From an uncultured Marvinbryantia sp. (GTDB lineage Bacteria > Bacillota > Clostridia > Lachnospirales > Lachnospiraceae), in the NCBI GenBank assembly GCA_934408725.1, contig CAKRVB010000021.1:1-49042 (forward strand): a stretch of 49,042 nucleotides of DNA, given 5' to 3'. The notes beneath the pieces were generated by a model. The model was not told the origin of the DNA. It saw nothing but the letters and a program-made list of their open reading frames with translations, and made no database searches. Position 1 is the stretch's first letter, and each line of letters begins with the position of its first letter. Positions 1 through 8,715 of the stretch are shown in pieces. A program made the translations under genes and the position numbers.

Positions 1-16
1 AAAGGAGTATGGAGAT

Positions 17-1408
17 ATGGACTTGATTACAGTAAGAGAAATCTATAGAAATAGAGAACAGTACCTGAATCAGGAAGTAACCGTAGGCGGATGGGTAAGA
101 AGCATTCGAGATTCTAAGACATTTGGATTCCTGGTACTTCATGACGGTACATTTTTTGAGACACTGCAGGTAGTGTTTGCAGACAAGCTGGAGAACTTTG
201 CAGACATCTGCAAGCTGAACGTAGGGGCAGCCGTGATCGTAAAAGGAACACTGGTGCCTACCCCGCAGGCAAAACAGCCATTTGAGATTCAGGCAGCTTC
301 CGTAGAAGTGGAAGGTACTTCTGCACCGGATTACCCATTACAGAAGAAGAGACACAGTGTGGAATTCTTAAGAACCATTTCCCACCTGCGTCCTCGTACC
401 AATATGTTCCAAGCAACTTTCCGTGTACGTTCCCTGGCTGCTTATGCGATTCATAAGTTCTTCCAGGAGAGAGACTTCGTATATGTGCACACACCACTGA
501 TCACAGGAAGTGACTGCGAAGGTGCCGGTGAGATGTTCCAGGTAACCACACTGGATCTGAAGAATGTGCCGATGACAGAAGATGGAAAAGTAGATTATAC
601 ACAGGATTTCTTCGGAAAATCCACCAACCTGACGGTAAGCGGACAGTTAAATGCAGAGACCTTTGCACAGGCATTCCGTAATGTATACACATTTGGACCA
701 ACTTTCCGTGCTGAGAACTCCAACACAGCACGTCATGCAGCAGAATTTTGGATGATTGAGCCGGAGATCGCATTTGCAGATCTGAAGGATGACATGGTTC
801 TGGCAGAGTCCATGTTAAAATATGTCATTCGTTATGTGATGGAGAACGCACCGGAAGAGATGGCATTCTTTAATAACTTTGTAGACAAGGGACTGATTGA
901 TCGTCTGAACAGTGTAGTATCATCAGATTTTGGACATGTAACCTACACAGAAGCCATTGAGATTCTGGAAAAGAACAATGACAACTTTGATTATAAAGTA
1001 AGCTGGGGATGCGACCTGCAGACTGAGCATGAAAGATATCTGACCGAGCAGATTTTCAAGAAACCGGTATTCGTAACTGATTATCCGAAGGAGATCAAGG
1101 CATTCTATATGAAGATGAATGAAGACGGCAAGACCGTGGCCGCTATGGACTGTCTGGTTCCTGGCATCGGTGAGATCATCGGAGGTTCCCAGAGAGAGGA
1201 TGATTATGACAAGCTGCTGGCTCGTATGAACGAACTGGGAATGAAAGAAGAAGATTATAAGTTCTATCTGGATCTGCGTAAGTACGGTTCTACCCGTCAT
1301 GCAGGATTTGGTCTGGGATTTGAAAGATGCGTTATGTATCTGACCGGTGTGGCCAATATCAGAGATGCCATCCCATTCCCAAGAACAGTAGGGAACTGTG
1401 AATTATAG
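17..1408 (+). CDS. asnS: asparaginyl-tRNA synthetase
   Basis: This is a class II aminoacyl-tRNA synthetase that charges tRNA-Asn with asparagine in the cytoplasm. The 463-residue length is normal for bacterial AsnRS. The N-terminal ~110 residues form the OB-fold anticodon-binding domain ([19 protein letters not shown]). Motif 2 is visible as [21 protein letters not shown], whose AEFWMIEPE portion is typical of AsnRS rather than AspRS, and motif 3 is the C-terminal [15 protein letters not shown]. An AAAGGAG ribosome-binding site lies at the very start of the window, before the ATG at 17, so any promoter or T-box leader is outside the window. The stop is 13 bp before the VanR-like gene, so co-transcription is possible, although the functions are unrelated. 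Confidence 0.97.
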   Translation: MDLITVREIYRNREQYLNQEVTVGGWVRSIRDSKTFGFLVLHDGTFFETLQVVFADKLENFADICKLNVGAAVIVKGTLVPTPQAKQPFEIQAASVEVEGTSAPDYPLQKKRHSVEFLRTISHLRPRTNMFQATFRVRSLAAYAIHKFFQERDFVYVHTPLITGSDCEGAGEMFQVTTLDLKNVPMTEDGKVDYTQDFFGKSTNLTVSGQLNAETFAQAFRNVYTFGPTFRAENSNTARHAAEFWMIEPEIAFADLKDDMVLAESMLKYVIRYVMENAPEEMAFFNNFVDKGLIDRLNSVVSSDFGHVTYTEAIEILEKNNDNFDYKVSWGCDLQTEHERYLTEQIFKKPVFVTDYPKEIKAFYMKMNEDGKTVAAMDCLVPGIGEIIGGSQREDDYDKLLARMNELGMKEEDYKFYLDLRKYGSTRHAGFGLGFERCVMYLTGVANIRDAIPFPRTVGNCEL

Positions 1409-1421
1409 AAAAGAGGAAATT

Positions 1422-2117
1422 ATGTCGGATAAGATACTCGTAGTGGATGACGAGCGGGAGATCGCCGACGTCATCGGACTCTATCTTCAGAATGAGAATT
1501 TTGAAGTGGTCAAATGTTACAATGGAAAAGATGCTCTGGAGGCAGTAGAGAAGGAACATCCTTCTCTCGCCATCCTGGATGTGATGCTTCCGGACATCGA
1601 TGGATTTACGATTTTACAGAAGATCAGAGAAACCTATATGTTTCCTGTGATTATGCTGACGGCTAAGACCGAATACATGGATAAGATCACAGGACTGACT
1701 CTGGGGGCAGATGATTACATCGAGAAACCATTTAACCCCCTGGAACTGATGGCGCGGGTAAAAGCACAGCTGCGCCGTGTGACGAAATACAACGAAGGCA
1801 ATAAGCCACAGGAAGATATCATAGATTTCGGTGGCCTGGTGATGAATCGCAGCACCCACGAATGCCAGTTTAATGAGCGGGAGCTGACGCTGACACCCAT
1901 TGAATTCGATATCTTGTGGATTCTGTGTGAGAACCGTGGACAGGTAATCAGCTCAGAGCAATTGTTTGAACAGGTATGGCATGAGACATATTATAAACAG
2001 AGCAACAATACGGTGATGGTACATATCCGTCATCTTCGAGAGAAGATGGCTGGCTCTATGGGAAAAACAGACTTCATAAAGACCGTATGGGGAGTTGGAT
2101 ACAAGGTTGAAAAGTAA
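1422..2117 (+). CDS. VanR-like OmpR-family response regulator
   Basis: This DNA-binding response regulator has an N-terminal receiver (residues 1-115) and a C-terminal winged helix of OmpR/PhoB type. The acidic pocket is VDDER, the phosphoacceptor is Asp53 in LAILDVMLPD, and the conserved Lys follows in DDYIEKPFNPLEL. The winged helix ends with IKTVWGVGYKVEK. The start is taken at the ATG at 1422 because AAGAGGAAAT lies just before it; a GTG at 1398 would overlap asnS. The gene overlaps or abuts the kinase gene that follows. Overall it resembles VanR of glycopeptide-resistance loci, but no vanH, ligase or vanX gene is nearby, so its targets are probably envelope genes such as the sortase two genes on. 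VanR identity is family-level inference. Confidence 0.93.
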   Translation: MSDKILVVDDEREIADVIGLYLQNENFEVVKCYNGKDALEAVEKEHPSLAILDVMLPDIDGFTILQKIRETYMFPVIMLTAKTEYMDKITGLTLGADDYIEKPFNPLELMARVKAQLRRVTKYNEGNKPQEDIIDFGGLVMNRSTHECQFNERELTLTPIEFDILWILCENRGQVISSEQLFEQVWHETYYKQSNNTVMVHIRHLREKMAGSMGKTDFIKTVWGVGYKVEK

Positions 2118-3348
2118 CTATAAGAAGCTAAAAAGGACAATTCTGATTCGTACGGGGCTGGTGGCATTGTTGGCACTGGTCATAGGGGAGGGGATTGTCC
2201 ATTTTTTCATTGATGGGATATTTCAGGGGCTGTTTACCAAAGCAATGATGGCGATTTTCACCGGAATGCACATGGATTCAGAGATGGCGAATGAATGGTA
2301 TGGAAGAATTTTTATGGACCATAAAACGGTGTTTCTGGTAATCGGGTTTATCATTTTGTTTCTGATTTTTTATAATCTGCTGGTAAAACGGATGCTTCAT
2401 TATCTCAGTAGTGTGGAGGCAGCCATTGATGCCATTCAGAGAGAAGACGATGAGCAGATTGTGCTGGTGCCGGAGCTGAAGCCTTTGGAAGACAAGCTGA
2501 TGGCACTTCGGGCCACGCTGAAGAGAAAAGAGATGGAGACCGCTATCAGCGAACAGAAAAAGAACGATCTGGTGGTTTATCTGGCGCATGACCTGAAGAC
2601 CCCGTTGACGTCGATTATTGCATATCTGACCATGCTGGATCAGAGAAAGTCCATGCCGGATGAAGACCGGGAAAAATATATTCATGTGACCTTTGAGAAA
2701 GCATCCAGACTGCGGGAACTGATTAATGAGTTCTTTGAGATTACCAAGTTTAATCTGCAGGATATTGTGCTGGAGAAGGAACAGCTGAATCTGTCGTTTC
2801 TGCTGGAGCAGCTGGCGGATGAAAGTTATGGTGTGCTGAAGGATAAATACCTGACCTGTTCGGTAAAGACAGACGATGATCTGATGGTGATGGGAGACCC
2901 GGATAAGCTTGCCAGAGTCTTTGATAATCTGCTTCGAAATGCAATAGCCTACAGCTATACGGATACAGAGATTGAGATCGAAGCAAGGGCAAAAGGTACA
3001 GATATTGTCATTACTTTTAAGAATCAGGGACATGAGATCCCGGAGCAGAATCTGAAGCTGATCTTCGAAAAGTTTTATCGTGTGGATAATGCCAGATCCA
3101 GCCAGACGGGAGGCTCCGGCCTTGGCTTGTCCATCGCAAAGAGGATTGTGGAACTGCATGGTGGCATCATAGAGGCAACCAGCGACTGGGAGAGAACCAC
3201 ATTTACCGTAGTGCTTCCTGGCATTTATAATCCGACGCAGAAGGTGGAGGTCCAGGAAAAAGAAGAAGAGGATCCGCTGAGCCGCCATCAGAAGCTGGGA
3301 ACCAATAAAAAATCAGAAATTGGAAAGAAGAACCGAAGACGGGTATAG
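2107..3348 (+). CDS. VanS-like sensor histidine kinase
   Basis: This is the membrane sensor kinase partner of the preceding regulator. Two transmembrane segments lie near residues 10-30 and 75-95 with only a short extracytoplasmic loop between them, as in VanS. The dimerisation/phosphoacceptor helix contains YLAHDLKTPLTSII with His161 (counting from the TTG at 2107). The ATPase domain shows N-box NLLRNAIAYS, a degenerate G1 region, F-box FEKFYRVDNARSS and G2 GGSGLGLSIAKRIV. The pattern KKNDLVVYLAHDLKTPLTS and the FYRVDNARSSQTGGSGLGL block closely match what I recall of enterococcal VanS. No ATG start exists; TTG 2107 is preferred by alignment to VanS, and TTG 2095 is the alternative. The tail after the ATPase domain is basic. 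A sortase gene follows after 37 bp, so this may be one operon. Confidence 0.9.
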   Translation: MKSNYKKLKRTILIRTGLVALLALVIGEGIVHFFIDGIFQGLFTKAMMAIFTGMHMDSEMANEWYGRIFMDHKTVFLVIGFIILFLIFYNLLVKRMLHYLSSVEAAIDAIQREDDEQIVLVPELKPLEDKLMALRATLKRKEMETAISEQKKNDLVVYLAHDLKTPLTSIIAYLTMLDQRKSMPDEDREKYIHVTFEKASRLRELINEFFEITKFNLQDIVLEKEQLNLSFLLEQLADESYGVLKDKYLTCSVKTDDDLMVMGDPDKLARVFDNLLRNAIAYSYTDTEIEIEARAKGTDIVITFKNQGHEIPEQNLKLIFEKFYRVDNARSSQTGGSGLGLSIAKRIVELHGGIIEATSDWERTTFTVVLPGIYNPTQKVEVQEKEEEDPLSRHQKLGTNKKSEIGKKNRRRV

Positions 3349-3385
3349 AATTGTTTTTGTATAGAACTGGAAAGGGGGCACCTGT

Positions 3386-4282
3386 ATGGGAAGACGTGAA
3401 AAAAAGAAAAAAGGCGGAATTGGAAATGTGATCAGCACATTGATTTTGATCATTGCGATAGGAATCTTCGCTTTTGCGGCATGGAATCTGATTACGATTT
3501 ATCTGAATTATAAAACTGGCGTGGATGAATACGCGAAGCTGGAAGAGTATGCAGATAACCAGAAGATCACAGAAGGTCTGGATGATACCATGGAAGAAAA
3601 TGATACCATGGGAGATGAATGGGGAGACGCTGAGCTGACCGAGCACGGCGGTACCAGTAAATTTGAAGTTATGGAGAATCCGATCGATTTTGAAAGTCTG
3701 CAGAAGATTAATCCGGACGTAATCGGCTGGCTGGAGATGGAAGCTGTAGATACGATCAATTACCCAATTACGCAGGGAGAGGACAATGATTATTACCTGC
3801 ACCGTACGTTCCAGAAGACAGACAACTTTGCCGGATCCATTTTCCTGGATTATATGAATAAGAGCAATTTTGGACAGCGTAACAGCGTGGTATATGGACA
3901 CAATATGAAGAATGGTTCCATGTTTGGAAGCCTGAAAAAGTACCGGGATGAGGAGGTCTATAAGACCAGCCCGTATTTCTGGATCTATACACCGACCAGG
4001 ATCTACAAATATGAGATTTTCTCCTGTTCGGAAGTAGACAAGTACAGTACCAATTATCAGATCACGTTTCGGGATAAAGAAGATTTCCAGGAATTTATCT
4101 ATAGCTGTGAGGAACAGGCATTATATGATACCGGAGTGGATGTGGATTACACCGATACCATTGTGACATTGTCCACCTGTACTGGCAATGAAGCAACCAG
4201 ATTTATCGTACAGGGCAAGCGTGTGAGAACCTATGCGGCAGTTCCAAAGGCCGGCGGTTATGAAACGGAGGTGCAGGAATAA
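3386..4282 (+). CDS. class B sortase
   Basis: This is a membrane-anchored transpeptidase expected to attach proteins with an NPxTN-like sorting signal to peptidoglycan. An N-terminal basic stretch and a transmembrane helix (about residues 13-36) anchor it with the catalytic domain outside. The catalytic triad is present: His172 in VVYGHNMKNGSMFGSL, Cys265 in VTLSTCTGNEATRF and Arg272 just after it. The SrtB signature INPDVIGWLEM is near residue 110. RBS AAAGGGGG lies before the ATG at 3386. The stop overlaps the SIR2 start (TAATG). No protein with an NPxTN or LPxTG tail is encoded in this window, so its substrates are elsewhere. Placement downstream of a VanRS-like pair suggests cell-envelope control, which is inference. 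Confidence 0.93.
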   Translation: MGRREKKKKGGIGNVISTLILIIAIGIFAFAAWNLITIYLNYKTGVDEYAKLEEYADNQKITEGLDDTMEENDTMGDEWGDAELTEHGGTSKFEVMENPIDFESLQKINPDVIGWLEMEAVDTINYPITQGEDNDYYLHRTFQKTDNFAGSIFLDYMNKSNFGQRNSVVYGHNMKNGSMFGSLKKYRDEEVYKTSPYFWIYTPTRIYKYEIFSCSEVDKYSTNYQITFRDKEDFQEFIYSCEEQALYDTGVDVDYTDTIVTLSTCTGNEATRFIVQGKRVRTYAAVPKAGGYETEVQE

Positions 4283-5007
4283 TGGCAAATGAAATCGAGA
4301 CTTTGCAGAGTTGGATTCAGAACAGCAGGAAAGTGGTATTTTTTGGCGGTGCTGGTGTGTCTACAGAGAGTGGCATACCTGATTTTCGAAGTGTGGATGG
4401 CCTGTATCATCAGGAATATGATTATCCACCGGAGACGATTTTAAGTCATAGCTTTTTCATGTATCATACAGATGAATTTTATCGTTTCTATAAGAAAAAA
4501 ATGCTTTGTCTGGATGCAAAACCGAACATGGCACACAAACGTCTGGCCCAGTGGGAGGCTTCCGGACATGTACAGGCGGTGATTACCCAGAATATTGACG
4601 GATTGCATCAGGCAGCAGGAAGCAAAGAAGTACTGGAACTTCATGGAAGTGTATTGCGTAATTATTGCATGAAGTGCCATAAGGCTTATGATGCGGAATA
4701 TATGCTTCATGCAGATGGCGTGCCAACCTGTTCCTGCGGCGGCACCATCAAGCCAGATGTGGTGCTATATGAAGAAGGTCTGGATGATTACACACTGCGC
4801 AAGTCTGTGGAATACATTTCCAATGCAGATGTGCTGATCATTGGAGGAACGTCGCTGGTGGTATACCCGGCAGCAGGGTTGATTGATTACTTCCGCGGAG
4901 ATCATCTGGTGGTGATCAATAAGAGCGTTACTTCCAGGGACAAAAATGCAGATCTGGTGATCCAGGACAGCATCGGGAAAGTATTTGAGCAGATTGAGAT
5001 CAGATAA
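4282..5007 (+). CDS. NAD-dependent SIR2-family protein deacylase
   Basis: This is a cytoplasmic sirtuin that removes acyl groups from lysine using NAD and releases nicotinamide and O-acyl-ADP-ribose. It has 241 residues, typical of the small bacterial Sir2Tm class. Visible motifs are GAGVSTESGIPDFRS (NAD binding), TQNIDGLHQAAG, the catalytic His in ELHGS, a zinc ribbon made of CMKCH and CSCGG, and GTSLVVYPAAGL. The start overlaps the sortase stop in a TAATG junction, which implies translational coupling. A bidirectional terminator follows, so this is the last gene of the rightward unit starting at asnS or vanR. Its protein targets cannot be inferred from the sequence. Confidence 0.95.
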   Translation: MANEIETLQSWIQNSRKVVFFGGAGVSTESGIPDFRSVDGLYHQEYDYPPETILSHSFFMYHTDEFYRFYKKKMLCLDAKPNMAHKRLAQWEASGHVQAVITQNIDGLHQAAGSKEVLELHGSVLRNYCMKCHKAYDAEYMLHADGVPTCSCGGTIKPDVVLYEEGLDDYTLRKSVEYISNADVLIIGGTSLVVYPAAGLIDYFRGDHLVVINKSVTSRDKNADLVIQDSIGKVFEQIEIR

Positions 5008-5009
5008 CA

Positions 5010-5045
5010 AAAAAGCGGCGGGCAGATTAACTGCGCGTCGCTTTT
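5010..5045. terminator. bidirectional intrinsic terminator
   Basis: Imperfect 15-bp inverted repeat (5010-5024 with 5031-5045), with A-run on the left and T-run on the right, so it can end transcripts from both sides. The stop codon of the minus-strand diguanylate cyclase lies in its loop, and the SIR2 stop is just upstream. Confidence 0.8.
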
Positions 5046-6925
5046 CGTTCTTTTTTGGAAAGATACATCTGTTCATCAGCCAGATTAATATAGTCGTTCA
5101 GGGTGTGGTGTGGGTCATCAGCAACGATAAAGCCGATACTTGCTTCAATCGGAAAAGTTTCGTGCCGGCTGGAAGACAGTGAGGACAGATGAGATTCTAT
5201 GCTTTGTTTTATAGTTTGCATCTGTTCAGTGTTCGTACCGGGAATTATGCATACGAACTCATCCCCACCATAGCGCATAGGAATCGCATCCACAGGACAA
5301 TATTGCCGGATAACGGAAGCAATGGTGCTGATAGCCAGATTTCCCATATCATGTCCAAAATTATCGTTAATATATTTGAGGCGATCTGCATCAATAAACA
5401 TAATGCCTACCGGTTCGCCCAGCTGCATATGCTGCTGGAAAACCGGAAGGGCGAGGAATTCATAGGCCATACGGTTGTATAGTCCGGTGAGAGAGTCGTG
5501 AATATACAGCTGAGACAGCTGCTTATTCTTCTTACGCATAAGAAGCTTGCCGTATAGTGCTTCTATGGCTGTACGGAAGGTATTCAGTGTTTCAAAAAGA
5601 AATTGATGATCCAACAGATAATCACAGTTCTCCAGAATCAGATATCCAATTTCCCGTTCGCGGAAATGAACCGGTGAAAAAAGATAAAAGTTTTGTTTTC
5701 CAGAGTCCTTGATATGAGGGATCAGAGTACCACTGGACAGATCCAGTGTCGTTTCAGTGGAATCTATATATGGATAGACAATGGCCATCTGATCCGGATA
5801 TCCGATACTCAGGTAAGTGTCATCCGGGATATCCAGAAGCGTATCTATCTGCTCCAGACGGAAAATATCAGGATTCATGAGAAGATTAAGACTGCCGCAG
5901 CCATGCTGGTCCAGCCAGGTGTGCAGATGATCGGCCAGTTCTGTAAAGCTGTTACAGTCCAGTAGAAAACGATCCAGATCCATCATCCAGTTCTGCATAT
6001 CACTCTGGCGCACTTCATCAATAATATTTTTCGCAACATACTGACCGCGGTCAGCAGGTGCAACAGGAATGCAGTGGCAGCTTTCCTGAAATACGTGAGT
6101 GACCGGGGTATAGATATGCATGGATTCATTGGAGCCATCCCAGACATCAGAAAGAAGTATCAGCGCGTTAGTCATAATCTCTGCTTTGGAAAAACCAACC
6201 GTTGTCACGCGGGGATCAAAGAAAGAAGCCTTATTCTCATTATCAAATCCGGTCACCAGAAAATCATCCGGGATCGAGTAGCCGGCTTTTTTGGCGGCGA
6301 GACAGATGCCAACGGCAATATTATCATTGGCACAGACAAAAGCATCCGGAAGCAGTTCCCGGTTCTGAAATTCAGAAAACGCATGGATGCCATTTTCAAT
6401 CTCATAGGTGGATCCGGTAACACGCATAGAATCAAAGGGAATACCGTACTTTTGAAGCGCATCCCGGTAAGCCCCAAAGCGCTGCTGGTTTTCGACACTT
6501 CCAGCCGGCCCGCTTACATAATTCAAAGTCCGGCAATGGTGCTTACAGATCAGATGCTCCATAACAGTCTGAATAGCGGTATAGTTGTCGATTCCGGAAA
6601 AATACAGACCAGGTACTTTTTCCAGGAGTGAAATCACAGGCGCCGAAGCGCTTCTGGCAGCCTCGATGATTTCATTTTTAAGATCTGCCTGTGGAATGTT
6701 GGCCAGATCCAGAAGGATCCCGTCAAAAGAAGAAAGATCAGGAAGACGGGTAATATTGTATTCTCCGGTGTTAAAATTTCCATCCTTACTGAAGTTCCCA
6801 AAACTTTGGAACACATACAGATCCATATCTGTATCGTGACAGGCGGTATACTGACGATAACCTTCGATCCAGGCATAGGTAACATACCTGTCCCAGCCAT
6901 CGGTAATCAATGCAATTCGTTTCAT
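5027..6925 (-). CDS. LacI-type periplasmic-binding-fold sensor fused to a GGDEF diguanylate cyclase
   Basis: This 632-residue protein probably makes cyclic-di-GMP in response to a small ligand. Residues 1-~275 look like a LacI/PurR type 1 periplasmic-binding fold (DGILLDLANI, FVCANDNIAVGICLAAKKAGYSIP, VTGFDN, ASFFDPRVTTV), but there is no helix-turn-helix in front and no signal peptide or membrane helix, so it should be a cytoplasmic sensor. A middle region of ~170 residues has no clear family. The C-terminal GGDEF domain begins at DSLTGLYNRMAYE; the active site RYGGDEF is intact at residues 551-557. I see no RxxD inhibitory site just before it. The start codon ATG at 6925 follows an AAAGGGG-like RBS. 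It is divergent from the DUF951 operon. A c-di-GMP riboswitch lies 37 kb away in this window. Confidence 0.9.
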   Translation of the reverse strand: MKRIALITDGWDRYVTYAWIEGYRQYTACHDTDMDLYVFQSFGNFSKDGNFNTGEYNITRLPDLSSFDGILLDLANIPQADLKNEIIEAARSASAPVISLLEKVPGLYFSGIDNYTAIQTVMEHLICKHHCRTLNYVSGPAGSVENQQRFGAYRDALQKYGIPFDSMRVTGSTYEIENGIHAFSEFQNRELLPDAFVCANDNIAVGICLAAKKAGYSIPDDFLVTGFDNENKASFFDPRVTTVGFSKAEIMTNALILLSDVWDGSNESMHIYTPVTHVFQESCHCIPVAPADRGQYVAKNIIDEVRQSDMQNWMMDLDRFLLDCNSFTELADHLHTWLDQHGCGSLNLLMNPDIFRLEQIDTLLDIPDDTYLSIGYPDQMAIVYPYIDSTETTLDLSSGTLIPHIKDSGKQNFYLFSPVHFREREIGYLILENCDYLLDHQFLFETLNTFRTAIEALYGKLLMRKKNKQLSQLYIHDSLTGLYNRMAYEFLALPVFQQHMQLGEPVGIMFIDADRLKYINDNFGHDMGNLAISTIASVIRQYCPVDAIPMRYGGDEFVCIIPGTNTEQMQTIKQSIESHLSSLSSSRHETFPIEASIGFIVADDPHHTLNDYINLADEQMYLSKKERKATRS

Positions 6926-7038
6926 GGTAAAAATCCCCTTTAAAATGCTCCCGCTGATGGTCAGACACAGTCAGGAGCAGACTTTTGTACTACAACCAGT
7001 ATAACTGATAAACAGGGAAAACACTAGTTGTTTATGCG

Positions 7039-7067
7039 TTGACTTTCCAGAATTGAATTGTTAGAAT
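7039..7067 (+). promoter_or_regulatory. promoter of the DUF951 unit
   Basis: TTGACT at 7039-7044 and TAGAAT at 7062-7067 are separated by 17 bp, a good sigma-A match, about 95 bp upstream of the DUF951 start. Confidence 0.6.
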
Positions 7068-7162
7068 AGTCACAGCCAGTATTCGAAAAAGCACATCAGA
7101 TATGCAACGAGGAGCCTGGCTGAAGCAATAGTGTGTAACGATACAGGAAGAGGCGTAAAAAG

Positions 7163-7357
7163 ATGGAACGATTTGTATATGAGGTAGGAGATATTGTCAA
7201 ATTAAAAAAGCCCCATCCATGTGGCAGCCAGGAGTGGGAAATTCTCAGAGTAGGCGCAGATTTTCGCCTGAAGTGTCAGGGATGCGGACACCAGGTCATG
7301 GTATCCCGCAGACTGGTAGAAAAAAATACCAGAGGGCTGATAAAAAAGACGGAATAA
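7163..7357 (+). CDS. DUF951 family small protein
   Basis: This 64-residue cytoplasmic protein belongs to a family found upstream of rpsF/ssb/rpsR or near engD in many Firmicutes. It starts with EVGDIVKLKKPHPCGSQEWEILRVGADFRLKCQGCGHQVMV (given here only as the family landmark in pieces: VGDIV, KPHPCG, WEILR, GADFRLKC, CxxCG), a compact beta-rich fold with three cysteines that may bind zinc or nucleic acid. The AGGAAGAGG RBS precedes the ATG. Its role is unknown. A promoter lies 95 bp upstream, and the rpsF gene follows after ~200 bp. Confidence 0.9.
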   Translation: MERFVYEVGDIVKLKKPHPCGSQEWEILRVGADFRLKCQGCGHQVMVSRRLVEKNTRGLIKKTE

Positions 7358-7515
7358 TTCGTTACGGTTCACTGCCATTGTTCCGCGAAGCGTGTTGCTG
7401 GTCACGGAGTGAACAGTAATGATAATTCCGATAAAGCCCATAAAACAGGAAAATAATACTTGCTTTCCGGGAAGAAGTATGATAAAGTATATATTCGTGA
7501 TATATTTCAATTCCT

Positions 7516-7564
7516 TGCTCCTTTTTCGGAAAGGGGCCAGAGACCACAAGGAGGTGCAAAACGC
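7516..7564 (+). promoter_or_regulatory. candidate structured leader sequestering the rpsF ribosome-binding site
   Basis: CTCCTT at 7518-7523 is complementary to the rpsF RBS AAGGAG at 7548-7553, and TTGC just before it can pair with GCAA just after the RBS. Between them lies a small CCTTT-AAAGG hairpin. Ribosomal proteins S6:S18 are known to bind such rpsF leaders for autoregulation in many bacteria. That this is that element is inference. Confidence 0.4.
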
Positions 7565-7852
7565 ATGAACAAGTATGAATTAGCAGTTGTTGTCAGCGCA
7601 AAGCTTGAGGACGACGCAAGAACAGCTACCGTAGAAAAAGTAAAAGAGTATATTACACGTTTTGGCGGTACTATTACGAATGTTGACGAATGGGGTAAGA
7701 AGAAACTTGCTTACGACATTCAGAAAATGAGCGAAGGTTTTTACTATTTCATTCAGTTCGATGCAGAGGCTACTTGCCCGGCAGAACTGGAAAGACATGT
7801 TCGTATTATGGAAAACGTTCTCAGATATTTGTGTGTTAGACAGGACGCATAA
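7565..7852 (+). CDS. rpsF: 30S ribosomal protein S6
   Basis: Structural protein of the 30S platform that pairs with S18. From the ATG at 7565 it is 95 residues, the usual length; the start is set by AAGGAGGTGC 12 bp upstream, and a longer reading frame from 7460 is not needed. The family start MNKYELAVVVS, the central WGKKKLAYDIQK and the final VRIMENVLRYL are all recognisable. ssb follows after 16 bp and rpsR after that, the standard co-transcribed order. Confidence 0.97.
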   Translation: MNKYELAVVVSAKLEDDARTATVEKVKEYITRFGGTITNVDEWGKKKLAYDIQKMSEGFYYFIQFDAEATCPAELERHVRIMENVLRYLCVRQDA

Positions 7853-7868
7853 TTAAGAGGAGATCAGA

Positions 7869-8318
7869 ATGAATAAGGTCATTTTAATGGGTCGTTTAAC
7901 GAGAGACCCGGAAGTTCGTTACTCAGCAGGCGAGAATGCTACCGCTGTAGCAAGATATACATTGGCTGTAGACCGCAGATTTAAACGTGATGGAGAGTCA
8001 ACCGCAGATTTCATTCAGTGTGTTGCTTTCGGCAGAAGCGCAGAATTTGCAGAGAAATATTTCCGTCAGGGAATCAAGATCGCGATTACCGGTCGTATCC
8101 AGACAGGAAGCTATACCAATAAAGACGGAATGAAAGTCTACACAACAGACGTTGTTGTAGAAGAACAGGAATTCGCTGAGAGCAAGAATGCATCCGGAGC
8201 ATCAGAAGGCGGCTATAGTGCAGCACCGTCACCGAGCAGACCGACACCTAGTGCCGCAGCAGGAGACGGATTCATGAATATACCGGATGGTATCGATGAG
8301 GAGCTGCCGTTTAACTAG
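7869..8318 (+). CDS. ssb: single-stranded DNA-binding protein
   Basis: This tetrameric OB-fold protein coats single-stranded DNA in replication and repair. Residues 1-~108 form the OB fold (MNKVILMGRLTRDPEVRY, FIQCVAFGRSAEFAEKY, GRIQTGSYTNKDG). A low-complexity linker rich in Ser, Pro and Ala follows. The acidic partner-recruiting tip ends DEELPFN, matching the conserved DDxPF tail. Its 149-residue length is typical. RBS AGAGGAGATC precedes the ATG. It sits between rpsF and rpsR as in most bacteria. Confidence 0.97.
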   Translation: MNKVILMGRLTRDPEVRYSAGENATAVARYTLAVDRRFKRDGESTADFIQCVAFGRSAEFAEKYFRQGIKIAITGRIQTGSYTNKDGMKVYTTDVVVEEQEFAESKNASGASEGGYSAAPSPSRPTPSAAAGDGFMNIPDGIDEELPFN

Positions 8319-8341
8319 AATTTCGATAGGAGGTAAGAATC

Positions 8342-8605
8342 ATGGCTTACAATAGAAGTGATAGAAGCGACTCTCCAATGAAGAGAAGAGGCGGACGCAG
8401 AAGAAAAAAAGTTTGTGTATTCTGCGGTAAAGAAAATAATGAAATTAATTACAAGGATACAGCCAAATTAAAGAAATACGTTTCTGAAAGAGGAAAAATC
8501 CTTCCAAGAAGAATTACAGGAACATGTGCAAAACATCAGAGAGCTCTCACATCTGCAATCAAGAGAGCACGTCACGTTGCACTGATGCCATACGTACAGG
8601 ACTAA
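8342..8605 (+). CDS. rpsR: 30S ribosomal protein S18
   Basis: Small basic 30S protein that binds next to S6. The 87 residues include an N-terminal Arg/Lys-rich tail ([11 protein letters not shown]), the cysteine pair region VCVFCGKE typical of zinc-containing S18, [22 protein letters not shown] and the C-terminal [35 protein letters not shown] precedes the ATG. It is the last gene of the operon, followed by a strong terminator. Confidence 0.97.
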   Translation: MAYNRSDRSDSPMKRRGGRRRKKVCVFCGKENNEINYKDTAKLKKYVSERGKILPRRITGTCAKHQRALTSAIKRARHVALMPYVQD

Positions 8606-8639
8606 TCCGTTAGTCAGTCGTAGAAAAACATAAAAAGAG

Positions 8640-8680
8640 ACCCCTTAGAAGCTGCGAGAGCGGCGGCTGAGGGGTTTTTC
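8640..8680 (+). terminator. intrinsic terminator after rpsR
   Basis: ACCCCTTAG at 8640-8648 pairs with CTGAGGGGT at 8667-8675, with an inner GCTGC/GCGGC stem, followed by a run of five T residues. Confidence 0.9.
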
Positions 8681-8696
8681 GCAATATCACTACTCA

Positions 8697-8715
8697 AATT
8701 TCTACTATCGTAGAT
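8697..8715 (+). repeat. sequence matching the type V-A (Cas12a) CRISPR repeat core
   Basis: The 19-mer AATTTCTACTATCGTAGAT has the exact architecture of the mature Cas12a crRNA handle: AATTT, a TCTAC/GTAGA stem and a four-base loop, ending in AT. Only the loop bases vary between species. The fixed positions number about 16, so a chance hit in this window is unlikely (roughly 2 in 100,000 assuming random sequence). A second, weaker copy lies exactly 384 bp downstream. No cas genes are in the window, so a functional array is not claimed. Confidence 0.5.

Noticed and set aside
1398..1421. GTG start for the VanR-like gene at 1398
   Set aside because: It lacks an RBS and overlaps asnS; ATG 1422 has a good RBS and begins at the conserved receiver start.
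2278..3288. 336-codon frame on the minus strand inside the VanS-like gene
   Set aside because: It has no RBS, is Cys/His/Leu-rich shadow sequence, and lies fully opposite a well-supported kinase gene.
6074..6631. 185-codon plus-strand frame opposite the diguanylate cyclase
   Set aside because: No RBS and no family; the minus-strand frame has a continuous recognised protein.
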